31,834 nt of DNA from a virus: the IMG/VR virus record IMGVR_UViG_3300021416_000075, positions 1-31,834 of that record; one strand, 5' to 3'. Below, one piece after another: positions 13,803 through 21,500 of this stretch (positions within the stretch are counted from its first letter, which is position 1; each line of letters opens with the position of its first letter). The position numbers and the translations under genes are program-made. Under the pieces are notes generated by a model. The model had not been told where the DNA came from. It saw only the letters and a list, made by a program, of their open reading frames with translations, and did not search any database.

Positions 13803-14581
13803 CCATCGTCATCATCAAAGACGGCGATGCCGTCACCACCACCCTGGCAATCGCTGAAGGCTGCGAAGTCGACCACGCCAGTGTGATCAAGCTCGTCCGC
13901 ATCTATCAGTCGGATTTGGAGGAGTTCGGACTTCTGGATTTCAAATCCGAAAGTACCGGAGGGCGACCGACCGAGTACGCGTTTCTCAGTGATCAGCAAT
14001 CGACTCTCCTGCTGACCTACATGCGCAATACCGAGATCGTCCGAAGCTTCAAGAAAAAGCTGGTGCGCGAGTTTTGGGAGATGGTGCGGCAGCGCAACCA
14101 AGCCCGGCCGGCGTTGCCCGAAGACCTCCCTGGCGCACTACGTCTCGCCGCCGATCTGGCCGAGCAGAAGGCCGCGCTGGCGCTGGAAAACCAGCAACAG
14201 GCCGCGAAGATCGAGAGCCTTGAAGATTTCTTCATGGCTGGCGAGACGCCCTTTCAGTTCGTAAAGCGGCTGAACGGTGTGAATTGCTCTCTGATCTCTC
14301 ACACCCTCATGGAGATGCGCTGGGTGTTCAACGATGCAGAGCCCGAGGCTCGTCCGCACTACCGGGTGTACAGCAGATCGCGCGAGAAGAAATGGCTCAC
14401 TGAAAAGCCACGGACCATTCGCGGTGAAGGGCAGTCGACTTTCATTCGCTACGACCTGGTGCTGCTCATCGACGGCGCCAAAAAACTGCACGACCTCTAC
14501 ATGAGCCAGAAGCTGCCCATGAAGAAGACCTGGGACGGTCGCTTTTCCTACATCAAATTCACGCCGGAGTCGTCCCTGTGA
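13799..14581 (+). CDS. Rha-family phage regulatory protein
   Basis: A 260-aa protein. The N-terminal 95 residues match the Rha/pRha domain (VDHASVIKLVRIYQSDLEEF, FLSDQQSTLLLTYMRNTEIV, then the FWEM region). A coiled coil (about 115-140) joins it to a C-terminal KilA-C/ANT-like domain (about 145-260) containing FVKRLNGVNC and YDLVLLIDGAKKL. Proteins of this type act as phage antirepressors or early regulators; in P22-like phages Rha interferes with growth in IHF-negative hosts. It lies in the rightward early operon between small unknown genes and the replication block. Confidence 0.8.
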   Translation: MTIVIIKDGDAVTTTLAIAEGCEVDHASVIKLVRIYQSDLEEFGLLDFKSESTGGRPTEYAFLSDQQSTLLLTYMRNTEIVRSFKKKLVREFWEMVRQRNQARPALPEDLPGALRLAADLAEQKAALALENQQQAAKIESLEDFFMAGETPFQFVKRLNGVNCSLISHTLMEMRWVFNDAEPEARPHYRVYSRSREKKWLTEKPRTIRGEGQSTFIRYDLVLLIDGAKKLHDLYMSQKLPMKKTWDGRFSYIKFTPESSL

Positions 14582-14979
14582 TCAAGAAGCCAACGCAAAA
14601 ACAACTCAAGGCACAGATCGTCGAACTCTCTATTGCGCACCTTCGTGCCCATCTTGCTGTTCAGCGTCGCCGAGCTGAGCTCAATGATGAGTATCGGAAG
14701 TACTTCAGCGTTCATGGCGAGCCTGAGCCTAATTTCCGTGGTATTCGCTGGGATGATCCTCGCTATCAGGGCGTTATCGGTCATACCAATGAGTCGTACG
14801 ACCGGCTCCGCGTGGCGAAACAGAAGCGCTACAGCGCGAAGCGCCGTCTCGATACAGCCGTGCGGCGCTTAATGGTTCTGTCCGGCACCTCCTTCACTGT
14901 TCCCACAGAGCCGGCTGTATCACGTAAAGCCGCGCAGCCAGTTCGGCGGTTCACGGCTGCAGGAGAGACCCTGCAATGA
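14578..14979 (+). CDS. 133-aa basic phage protein of unknown function
   Basis: GTG start overlapping the previous stop (GTGA). A highly basic, mostly helical protein (KKPTQKQLKAQIVELSIAHL; LRVAKQKRYSAKRRLDTAVR) that may bind nucleic acid. No domain is recognised. It ends by ATGA overlap with the replication initiator gene. Confidence 0.6.
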   Translation: MIKKPTQKQLKAQIVELSIAHLRAHLAVQRRRAELNDEYRKYFSVHGEPEPNFRGIRWDDPRYQGVIGHTNESYDRLRVAKQKRYSAKRRLDTAVRRLMVLSGTSFTVPTEPAVSRKAAQPVRRFTAAGETLQ

Positions 14980-15725
14980 GCATGGATCTGATGGTCAAGG
15001 CCTTGAAGACCAAAGTCGGCAATCCGTTGCGCAAGCTTGTGCTGATCAAGCTTGCGGACAACGCCAGTGATCAGGGCGAGTGCTGGCCGTCCTACCAGCA
15101 CATTGCCGATCAGTGTGAAATCGGCCGCTCCACAGTGAAGCTCCACATTCGCGAGCTCGAGAAGGCTGGGTTTCTTCGTCGGGAATTCCGCCGGAAGGGT
15201 GAGCTGAATCAGTCCAACCTCTTTCACTTGTCCCTTGATAGTGGGGCAGCAAATGCCCTAGGGGGTGGGGCAGGAGGTAACCCACCTCGGGCAGGAGATA
15301 ACCCAGGGGGTGGGGCAGGAGCTGCCCCCAGAACCAGTCACCTTTCTGAACCAGTCAATGAACCTAAACCTATGGGCAAACAGGACTCCCTGGAAGGGTT
15401 CGATCAATTCTGGAAGCTGTACCCGAAGAAGAAGGGGCGCAAGGACGCCGCCAAGGCATGGGAGAAGCTGAAACCGGACAAAATCCAGCGCGCAGTCCTG
15501 ATCGCCTCGCTGGCCAAGCACTGCGTCTCTGCTGACTGGACCAAGGATGGCGGCCGCTACGTTCCGAACCCTGCGACCTGGCTCAACGGTGAGCGTTGGG
15601 AGGACGTTCTGACGCCCGCCGGCGGCAAGCCATCGACCCACACCAATCTGGACCAGATCGACTACACGGACGGGCTCGAGCTGGACGAACACGGCAACTA
15701 CCGAATCGCGGGGAGCGACCGATGA
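14976..15725 (+). CDS. HTH replication initiation protein (O-like)
   Basis: A 249-aa protein. The N-terminus (about 15-85) is a winged HTH (CWPSYQHIADQCEIGRSTVK, then LHIRELEKAGFLRREF) typical of phage O-type initiators. A Gly/Pro/Ala linker (about 88-120) joins it to a C-terminal domain (about 135-210: FDQFWKLYPKKKGRKDAAKA, then TWLNGERW) seen in many phage replication proteins. It should bind the origin and recruit the DnaC-like loader and helicase encoded next. The linker DNA carries four GGGCAG-containing repeats, so the origin may lie inside the gene as in lambda. Confidence 0.85.
   Translation: MSMDLMVKALKTKVGNPLRKLVLIKLADNASDQGECWPSYQHIADQCEIGRSTVKLHIRELEKAGFLRREFRRKGELNQSNLFHLSLDSGAANALGGGAGGNPPRAGDNPGGGAGAAPRTSHLSEPVNEPKPMGKQDSLEGFDQFWKLYPKKKGRKDAAKAWEKLKPDKIQRAVLIASLAKHCVSADWTKDGGRYVPNPATWLNGERWEDVLTPAGGKPSTHTNLDQIDYTDGLELDEHGNYRIAGSDR
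15240..15325 (+). repeat. Iteron-like G-rich repeats within the initiator gene
   Basis: Four GGGCAG motifs at 15244, 15268, 15289 and 15313 (spacing 24, 21 and 24 bp), three of them in GGGCAGGAG, with AACCCA or GCCC tails. They encode the initiator's flexible linker. Possible replication origin. Confidence 0.5.
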
Positions 15726-16504
15726 GCATCAAATTCACAATCCAAACCGCTCAGCGCGAATGCGAGGTCCACGGCCAGTTCACCGACTCTCTGGTCGAGC
15801 AGTTCGGCGCGAATCCGGTTTGGTACGGCTGCCCGCGCTGCCAGTTCGACAAACGCCATGCGCTGGAATACGAAACCCGCACAGCTGGCGTGACCATTCA
15901 CCGTGATCGATTGATGAACGAGCGCCTTCTTGAGGCCGGCATCCCGCCGCGCTTTCAGAACTCCTCGCTCGATACCTGGGCCGCTGGCAGTAACGAGGAG
16001 AAGTTGCGGGCCTGGCACACCGCGACCGGCTTCGTCGACGCGTTCAGCGACAACTTCCGGGTCGGCCGCTCGATGATGCTGCTGGGGAAGGTCGGCACCG
16101 GCAAGACTCACCTGGCCACGGGCATCCTGCAGCAGGTCATCCGTAATTTCGGCTCTCAGGGGCTGATCGGTCGATACACCACGGCGGGCGGCATCATTCG
16201 CGCAGTGAAAGAGACGTTTGGCTCCCACAGCAAAACCGAGTCGCAGGTCTACGCCGATCTGGTCGAGCCTCACATGCTGGTCATCGACGAGGTCGGCGTT
16301 CAGCACGGCACTGATTTCGAACGCACCGTGCTGTTCGAGGTGATTAACGGGCGGTATGAGCAGTTGAAACCCACGATCGTGGTCAGCAACCTGGGCATGG
16401 GCGATCTGCGGCAGTGCCTCGGCGACCGCGCGGTGGACCGGCTGCGCGACAAGGGCGGCCTCGCCGTGCTGTTCCGTTGGGAATCCGCGCGAGGTGCCGC
16501 ATGA
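15722..16504 (+). CDS. DnaC/IstB-like helicase loader ATPase
   Basis: A 260-aa AAA+ protein from ATG 15722, which overlaps the initiator stop (ATGA). The N-terminus carries a possible zinc site (C14, H17, C37, C40: CEVHG...CPRC). The AAA+ core follows, with Walker A GKVGTGKT at about 122-129, Walker B LVIDEVG near 180-186, and a conserved VVSNLG sensor. It should load the hexameric helicase encoded next onto the origin. The longer upstream reading of this frame is only the initiator gene in another frame. Confidence 0.9.
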   Translation: MSIKFTIQTAQRECEVHGQFTDSLVEQFGANPVWYGCPRCQFDKRHALEYETRTAGVTIHRDRLMNERLLEAGIPPRFQNSSLDTWAAGSNEEKLRAWHTATGFVDAFSDNFRVGRSMMLLGKVGTGKTHLATGILQQVIRNFGSQGLIGRYTTAGGIIRAVKETFGSHSKTESQVYADLVEPHMLVIDEVGVQHGTDFERTVLFEVINGRYEQLKPTIVVSNLGMGDLRQCLGDRAVDRLRDKGGLAVLFRWESARGAA

Positions 16505-17877
16505 GTCGAGAGCTATTCAACATCGACGCTGAATACGGGCTGCTCGGCGCGCTGTTCGTGGACCCCACGCTGGTGGATGAAATCAGCTCCAAGGTCGACG
16601 TCGCCGACTTCTACGAGACCCAGAACGCGGCGCTGTACCGCGCGATCCTGGACTGTCATGAGGCGGGCGACCCTGTGGACGTGGTGATGGTGAGTGAGCA
16701 TCACCAGTACCTTCCGGACGGTGGCAGCATGCTGGGCTACGCGGCGACCATCCACACGAACGCTCAGGGCACGTCGAGCTGGAAGACCTACGCCCGGGTG
16801 ATTCGCGAGCGCGCGGTGCTGCGCAAGGTCGTGGAGACGGCGTTTGCCATCAGCGAATCCGCGAACGACGACCTGCCGGTGGCGGAAATCATCGCTCGTG
16901 GCCAGCAGGCCATGGCTGACCTGCGCGATCTCGACGACGGCGAGCCTGATTATCACAAGGTCAGCGATGTGCTGAGCACGGTTATCGACACCATCGACGC
17001 CAAGTACTCCAAGACGGCGCCAAAGGGGCTTTCCACTGGGCTTGCGGACCTGGACAAGCTGATTCGCGGGCTGCGCCCCGGCAACATGGTCGTGGTTGCA
17101 GGCCTGCCCGGTTCCGGCAAGACCATTCTCGGCGTTCAGATGGCCCAGTACGCCACCTGCCAATTGGAGGGAGCAGGGCTGGTGTTCAGCCTGGAGATGA
17201 CCAAGGAGGAGTTGGTCACCCGAAATATCGCCTCGCTGGGGCAGGTTAACCTGACCAGACTCGATGAAGGCGACACGCTACAGGACGAGGACTGGCCACG
17301 CATCACCAGCGCAGTGGCCCAACTTCACAAGGCGCGGCTGTATGTCAGCGATCAGGCCGGGATGACGGTCGCGCGCATCCGTTCGATCGCGCGGCAGTGC
17401 CAGCGCCGGGAAGGGCTGGACGTGATCGTGGTGGACTACATCACGCTCATCACCGGTGAGGGTGGCCAGAACCGCACGCTGGAAATCGGCAAGATCTCGA
17501 CCGCTCTGAAGAATCTCGCCAAGGAGCTCAAAGTTCCGGTGATTGTGCTGGCGCAGCTCAATCGCGGCTCAACCAACCGGCCCGACAAGCGCCCGCGCCC
17601 GAGCGATATCCGCGACAGCGGCCAGATCGAGCAGGATGCCGACGTCGTCATCCTCGTGCACCGCGATATGGACAGCGAGGAAGGCGAGAACGGCGTGACG
17701 GAGCTGATCGTGGGCAAGTGCCGCCACGGCAAGCCCGGCACCTGCCTTGTGCAAGCCCAGGGGCAGTACGTGCGGTTTGTCCCCTTCGGCGGAAAGGCGC
17801 CGAGCGACGAGGAGGTCGAGATGGGCCGCGTGCTGAAGTTCACTAGCCGTTCGAAGGGGAGACCTGAGCATGAGTAA
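16501..17877 (+). CDS. dnaB: Replicative DNA helicase DnaB
   Basis: A 458-aa DnaB-family helicase from ATG 16501 (ATGA overlap with the loader). The N-terminal domain covers about 5-110 (EYGLLGALFVDPTLVDEISS), followed by a linker helix and a RecA-like motor domain (from about 175) with Walker A GLPGSGKT (201-208), Walker B DVIVVDYITLI and the QLNRGSTNRPDKRP region. It is full length for the family. The phage thus brings its own helicase and loader rather than borrowing host DnaB. Its end overlaps the second recombinase gene by 8 bp. Confidence 0.95.
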   Translation: MSRELFNIDAEYGLLGALFVDPTLVDEISSKVDVADFYETQNAALYRAILDCHEAGDPVDVVMVSEHHQYLPDGGSMLGYAATIHTNAQGTSSWKTYARVIRERAVLRKVVETAFAISESANDDLPVAEIIARGQQAMADLRDLDDGEPDYHKVSDVLSTVIDTIDAKYSKTAPKGLSTGLADLDKLIRGLRPGNMVVVAGLPGSGKTILGVQMAQYATCQLEGAGLVFSLEMTKEELVTRNIASLGQVNLTRLDEGDTLQDEDWPRITSAVAQLHKARLYVSDQAGMTVARIRSIARQCQRREGLDVIVVDYITLITGEGGQNRTLEIGKISTALKNLAKELKVPVIVLAQLNRGSTNRPDKRPRPSDIRDSGQIEQDADVVILVHRDMDSEEGENGVTELIVGKCRHGKPGTCLVQAQGQYVRFVPFGGKAPSDEEVEMGRVLKFTSRSKGRPEHE

Positions 17878-19219
17878 CGCTCTCAAGACCCTGACGGTGT
17901 CGCTGACCGACGCCGAGATTCGGCGGCACGCTCAGAGCGGGCATGTACGTGAGTTGCGCGATGCCCGTCACCCTGAGCTGCACTTTCGATACTCGACAGT
18001 CGATCGGTCGCGCGGGTCGTGGCACGTCGTTGTCTCGGGCAAGTGGGGCAAGGCGGGCAGCTATCCAGGCATTGGCGCCAAGCTGATGCAGTCGACGCTG
18101 CCGGAGATCCTTGCACGCCGCGCCGTGGATGCTGACGCGGCTTCGACGACCAGCAGCTGGCGCACGATCGGCGACGTGCTGACCTGGTACACCGACCGGA
18201 TGACCCGTGATCGCGGGCTGTCCCTCAAGCGCAAGTCGAGTGCTCAGTCGGCCCTGCGCTGCCACCTGGTGCCGCGCCTGCATGATCTGGAGTTGGCCGC
18301 TGTCGACCGTTCCACGCTGGATCGGCTGCTGATGTGGCCCATGCAGGAGCGTTACGCGCTGTCATTCGTGCGCTCGGTCTACGGTGTGCTGGCTGCGGCT
18401 TTCCGTCAGGCCGCGCGGCTGAAGATGGTAGAGGTCAACCCTATGGCCGACCTCAAGTTCACCGACTTCGTCCGGACGCGGATCAGGCCAAAGCCCGCCC
18501 GGCTGCGCGGTGACGACCTGCCGAGCTTGCTGAACACCCTGTGGGAGCGCATCGAGGCCTCGCCGATCGAGGCCATGCTGCCATTGATGATGCTGTGTCA
18601 CGGCACCCGCCTGAGCGAAACGCGGCTGGCCCGCTGGAAGAGCATCAACCTGGCAACGCGGCAGTGGTTCGTCCCGGCCGCCGACACGAAGACCAAGGCC
18701 GAGCACACCCTGCCGCTGACTGATCAAGTCTGCGCGCTCCTGCAGGCCTACCGCGACCGGCAGACCGCCCGTGGCTACACCGGGCCGTTCCTGTTCCCCG
18801 GCACCAACGGTCGCGCTCTGAGCGCCAGCAAGGCGTGCACCGTGTTCAGCAGCATCAGCCAAGGGGACTGGTCGAGCCATGACCTGAGGAAGGTTGCCCG
18901 CACAATGTGGACCGATCTGGGCGTGGATTACATGGTGGGGGAGATGCTGCTCAACCACGCGATGAAGGATCTCGACGCGACCTACATCCACACCACCGCC
19001 GAGGGCATGAAGCGCAAGGCGTTGGAGAGCTGGCATCAATACCTCGACCAGCAGGGGCTGGGGCGCATCAGCACCGAGACATTTCCAAGACGCGAAGCCA
19101 TAGGCAGTGGCGCGCAGCCCAGTGAGACCGGGGCTTGCAGCGTTAATCAATATCCATCCCAAGGGAGGAGCCAAAACGAAAAAGGCGCCTCCGCTCAGCC
19201 AGGAGACAGCAATGAATAA
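17870..19219 (+). CDS. Second tyrosine recombinase in the replication module
   Basis: A 449-aa protein with an N-terminal arm-like region (about 1-80), core-binding domain (95-195) and catalytic domain (210-395). All key residues are present: R247 (CHGTRLSETR), H337 and R340 (SHDLRKVART), H363 (LNHAMKD) and Y372 (DATYIHT). It is translationally overlapped with dnaB and the next small gene, so it is expressed lytically from the rightward operon, unlike the leftward int. It may resolve multimers or circularised genomes, or handle a second target; no function is proven. A disordered 55-residue tail is unusual for integrases. Confidence 0.88.
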   Translation: MSNALKTLTVSLTDAEIRRHAQSGHVRELRDARHPELHFRYSTVDRSRGSWHVVVSGKWGKAGSYPGIGAKLMQSTLPEILARRAVDADAASTTSSWRTIGDVLTWYTDRMTRDRGLSLKRKSSAQSALRCHLVPRLHDLELAAVDRSTLDRLLMWPMQERYALSFVRSVYGVLAAAFRQAARLKMVEVNPMADLKFTDFVRTRIRPKPARLRGDDLPSLLNTLWERIEASPIEAMLPLMMLCHGTRLSETRLARWKSINLATRQWFVPAADTKTKAEHTLPLTDQVCALLQAYRDRQTARGYTGPFLFPGTNGRALSASKACTVFSSISQGDWSSHDLRKVARTMWTDLGVDYMVGEMLLNHAMKDLDATYIHTTAEGMKRKALESWHQYLDQQGLGRISTETFPRREAIGSGAQPSETGACSVNQYPSQGRSQNEKGASAQPGDSNE

Positions 19220-19496
19220 CGTGACTGCGGCATTGCCGCGCAAGATCCTGACCTCTGGAGAGCGGGACTTTCTGAAGCAAGGCAACCGATTGTTGCTGGA
19301 CAAGCCCAACGGCCGTATCGGCGCCGCTGCGCTGATGGACTTGGTCGCTGACTGGGGGAATCATCGGGGGAGCCTCGGCTTCCAGGATTACGCGCGCCGG
19401 TGGATCACCGAGGGCCACGCAAAGAACAAGATCGCGGATCAGCTGCTGAAAGAGCTGTTCGGCCTGAATGAACCAGATCCGAGGAAGGCGGCATGA
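19212..19496 (+). CDS. 94-aa phage protein of unknown function
   Basis: ATG 19212 lies 8 bp inside the end of the recombinase gene. A soluble helical protein (ILTSGERDFLKQGNRLLLDK; a short GAAALMDLVADWG helix). No family is recognised. Its end overlaps the Q gene (ATGA). Confidence 0.6.
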   Translation: MNNVTAALPRKILTSGERDFLKQGNRLLLDKPNGRIGAAALMDLVADWGNHRGSLGFQDYARRWITEGHAKNKIADQLLKELFGLNEPDPRKAA

Positions 19497-19879
19497 AGAA
19501 GCGAACGTACACAGACAAGCCGCTGGGCGACACGGAATACCTGCTGGAGCAGTGGGGAAGCTGGCGGATGTCGGGAATGGGAGTGCCGCGCTATGTCTCG
19601 CCACTGGCAGCGCTTAAGAACCACTGCTGCCCTGAGCCCAGCACTATGAGCTGTGTGATCACCGACGACGCTGCAATGGTCGTTGACTCGATTCTTGCGC
19701 GCCTTATCAAGCGCAATCAGCAGATGGGTGAATTCATCTGGTGGTACTTCGGCGCCAAGTGGACGATGGTTCGCATCGGTGAGGCTCACAAGATGTCAGA
19801 GCGTTCAGCCCGCGAAGTCGTGCGGCAAGGTGTGGCGTGGGTGGATGCGGCTTTGGAACATTTTCGCGAAGCTGCGTAA
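19493..19879 (+). CDS. Late-gene antiterminator Q-like protein
   Basis: A 128-aa protein. LLEQWGSWRMSGMGVPRYVS, IKRNQQMGEFIWWYFGAKWT, and the C-terminal HTH (MSERSAREVVRQGVAWVDAAL) follow the small Q-type antiterminator family of Pseudomonas and enterobacterial phages. It should modify RNA polymerase at the late promoter and let it read through terminators into lysis and head genes. It is the last gene of the rightward early operon, the position of Q in lambda; the expected target leader lies about 1.4 kb downstream, beyond a reversed cargo block. Confidence 0.8.
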   Translation: MKKRTYTDKPLGDTEYLLEQWGSWRMSGMGVPRYVSPLAALKNHCCPEPSTMSCVITDDAAMVVDSILARLIKRNQQMGEFIWWYFGAKWTMVRIGEAHKMSERSAREVVRQGVAWVDAALEHFREAA

Positions 19880-19972
19880 AAAGTTCTTTCAGGCCGGATA
19901 AACACCTGTTTTCATGGCACGGTGTTCAACGCATTCAGCGCGACACCCCTGAAACATCGGCATTGATGATTT

Positions 19973-20005
19973 CACAGAACCCAGTAACGCAGTCTGGGTT
20001 CTGTG
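19973..20005. terminator. Strong stem-loop after the Q gene
   Basis: Perfect 12-bp inverted repeat CACAGAACCCAG/CTGGGTTCTGTG (19973-19984 and 19994-20005) with a 9-nt loop, no T run. It separates the plus-strand early operon from the opposing cargo genes and probably ends or slows both transcripts. Confidence 0.5.
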
Positions 20006-20026
20006 CGACAACGCTTCTGTGTCTCA

Positions 20027-20494
20027 TCAAGAACTTTTTGGTGGTTCGATTAATCTTTGCGCAAAATCACGCAGCTGCTCTGCTGAGTCCGCACGCATCT
20101 GAGCCCTAAGTCTTTCCTCTCTCGCGTCAAGTATCTCTTCTGATAGCCGAGCGGCTTCTTTTTGCAACGCATCAATCCTAGCCTTGTCAGCCATACTGAT
20201 TCTGCGTTTGACATGGGTCACAACTAAGTCTGCGTACAGAAGTACGTTGACCAAATCTAGTGCAAACAACCCAATTTCTGGCCGGGAAAGTGGCGCTGAG
20301 GACGTGGTAAATAAAACGCACTGGTAGCAAAACCAGGCAAGAATTCCGCAGGCGGCGATGAAAAGGACAAGTTCTAATACCCAAGCCATCACCTGTCTGT
20401 TGTGCTCCGGGTTTGACTCCGCTGCTTTGTACATCAGCATGATTAACGCAATGACCAAGCTGCCAAATGGAAGATATCTCAAAGCAGTATCCAT
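20027..20494 (-). CDS. Membrane protein with C-terminal coiled coil (phage cargo)
   Basis: A 155-aa protein with three likely transmembrane helices (about 4-22, 36-58 and 72-92) and then a long charged coiled coil (about 100-150: DALQKEAARLSEEILDAREE). No family is recognised. It lies on the strand opposite to the late genes, right behind hicAB, so it is probably expressed in the lysogen. An envelope role such as superinfection exclusion is possible but unsupported. Its start abuts the hicB stop. Confidence 0.6.
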   Translation of the reverse strand: MDTALRYLPFGSLVIALIMLMYKAAESNPEHNRQVMAWVLELVLFIAACGILAWFCYQCVLFTTSSAPLSRPEIGLFALDLVNVLLYADLVVTHVKRRISMADKARIDALQKEAARLSEEILDAREERLRAQMRADSAEQLRDFAQRLIEPPKSS

Positions 20495-20919
20495 TATGCA
20501 GCCTCTACCGATACTGTCAGTCGCTTGCCCAGCGCGGCCAAAGCAGCTTCGACCTGCTCCATCTTCGATGTGTGCAGGAAGTCGACCAGCCGATCACCTT
20601 GCACCTGGTGCACGCCCAGCAGGCGGCGCAGATCGGCCTTGCGCATATCGCGCTCCATCATGGCATTCCAGAGAACGATCTTCGCCACGGTAACGGCTGG
20701 CAAGTGGATGACCCGTTCACCTGGCTGCGCTGGGGTGGCCTCTGGAATCGCCCGACGCTCGTCGACGTAGATCGAGAGGGTTGTCTCGATGGCGTCAGCA
20801 GCCTCACGAACGGCATGGGCTTCGTCATCGCCGTAGCTGTTGAGTTGTGGCAGGTCGCGGCAGAACACTGCCAGCCCTGGTGTTTCCTCCCGCTCAAAGC
20901 GGATTGCATAGTCGTACAT
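20494..20919 (-). CDS. hicB: HicB-family antitoxin
   Basis: A 141-aa antitoxin. The N-terminal partial RNase H-like HicB fold (about 1-70: YDYAIRFEREETPGLAVFCR; HAVREAADAIETTLSIYV) blocks the toxin. The C-terminal HTH (about 95-130: MRKADLRRLLGVHQVQGDRL) binds the operator upstream of hicA. AGGAG lies nine bases before the ATG. It follows hicA by 48 bp in the same transcript. Confidence 0.9.
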   Translation of the reverse strand: MYDYAIRFEREETPGLAVFCRDLPQLNSYGDDEAHAVREAADAIETTLSIYVDERRAIPEATPAQPGERVIHLPAVTVAKIVLWNAMMERDMRKADLRRLLGVHQVQGDRLVDFLHTSKMEQVEAALAALGKRLTVSVEAA

Positions 20920-20967
20920 GGTCTCTCCTGGAGGTGATGGTCCAGCGTGCAGAGGCGAAGGGGGCTC

Positions 20968-21150
20968 TCAGAGCCCCAGTTGTTTGATTATCGCCTTGCG
21001 GGTTCCTTCGGGCATTTCCTTAGCCCCGTGGTCCGCGAAGGTTGTCCTGTTGCCGTTTGGGGCGGTTACTTTGAAGTGGCTTCCTTTAGCTGCTTCGAAG
21101 GTTACCCCCTGGGCCTTCAACCATCGTCTGAACTCGCTGAACTTCATCAC
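20968..21150 (-). CDS. hicA: HicA-family mRNA interferase toxin
   Basis: A 60-aa toxin with a double-stranded-RNA-binding-like fold: FSEFRRWLKAQGVTFEAAKG, with the catalytic His at about residue 25 (GSHFKV), and the C-terminal EGTRKAIIKQLGL. Full length for the family. It would cleave mRNA if HicB is lost, stabilising the prophage or aborting infection by other phages. It is first in the operon, directly behind an ACAA-N5-TTGT operator pair. Confidence 0.92.
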   Translation of the reverse strand: MMKFSEFRRWLKAQGVTFEAAKGSHFKVTAPNGNRTTFADHGAKEMPEGTRKAIIKQLGL

Positions 21151-21175
21151 CTCGCCTCGTTGTTTGGGTGATCCT

Positions 21176-21203
21176 ATTATACAACACTTTTGTTTTAATA
21201 CAA
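21176..21203 (-). promoter_or_regulatory. hicAB promoter
   Basis: On the minus strand TTGTAT (21198-21203), 16-bp spacer, TATAAT (21176-21181). The -10 matches consensus exactly. It overlaps both HicB operator candidates. Confidence 0.75.
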
Positions 21204-21212
21204 CATATTTGT
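21181..21212. promoter_or_regulatory. Paired HicB operators
   Basis: Two copies of the dyad ACAA-N5-TTGT (21181-21193 and 21200-21212), 19 bp apart, covering the -10 side and the -35 of the hicAB promoter. Likely sites of HicB autoregulation. Confidence 0.6.
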
Positions 21213-21388
21213 TATGCTTGCCATGCAGTGGTACGCCATAGCCAGGGTGGGCCTTCGGGCAGGGCCTGGACGCGGTAAAGCCGGATAGTCACGCGTTGCT
21301 AAAGAACACCGGCAGTCAAAGAGCCTTGATCCTCAATGTGTGCAGGAGGCGGCTTTGACGGACTGATGGAGAGACATCGCCAAATTCG

Positions 21389-21416
21389 AGCCTCGGCAGT
21401 TGTCGGGGCTTTTCGT
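21389..21416 (+). terminator. Late-leader terminator (putative Q target)
   Basis: Stem AGCCTCG/CGGGGCT (21389-21395 and 21404-21410, one G-T pair) followed by TTTCGTTTT. It lies about 90 bp before the holin gene on the plus strand. Confidence 0.65.
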
Positions 21417-21419
21417 TTT

Positions 21420-21466
21420 CAGCCCCGCCACACCCATCGCTCCGAGCTGGGAGTGCTGCGGGGCTG
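21420..21466 (+). repeat. Long-loop inverted repeat in late leader
   Basis: Perfect 9-bp arms CAGCCCCGC (21420-21428) and GCGGGGCTG (21458-21466) around a 29-nt loop, just upstream of the holin start. Could be part of the same termination control. Confidence 0.45.
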
Positions 21467-21500
21467 ATTCATTTCCGATCCCGAAAGGGTGGACTGTCGG

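Larger units (their letters stand above)
21216..21488 (+). other. Non-coding late leader between hicAB and holin
   Basis: 273 bases without a gene. They hold two terminator-like hairpins before the holin start and probably the late promoter region, but no convincing promoter was recognised. This is the likely place for Q-dependent antitermination. Confidence 0.45.

Noticed and set aside
15240-15325. CRISPR-like array
   Set aside because: Four short degenerate repeats with 15-18 bp between them inside a coding linker; no true spacers, and no cas genes in the window.
18362-19309. Long minus-strand open frame opposite the second recombinase
   Set aside because: It is the antisense of a clear recombinase gene in GC-rich DNA; its translation is low-complexity and matches no family.
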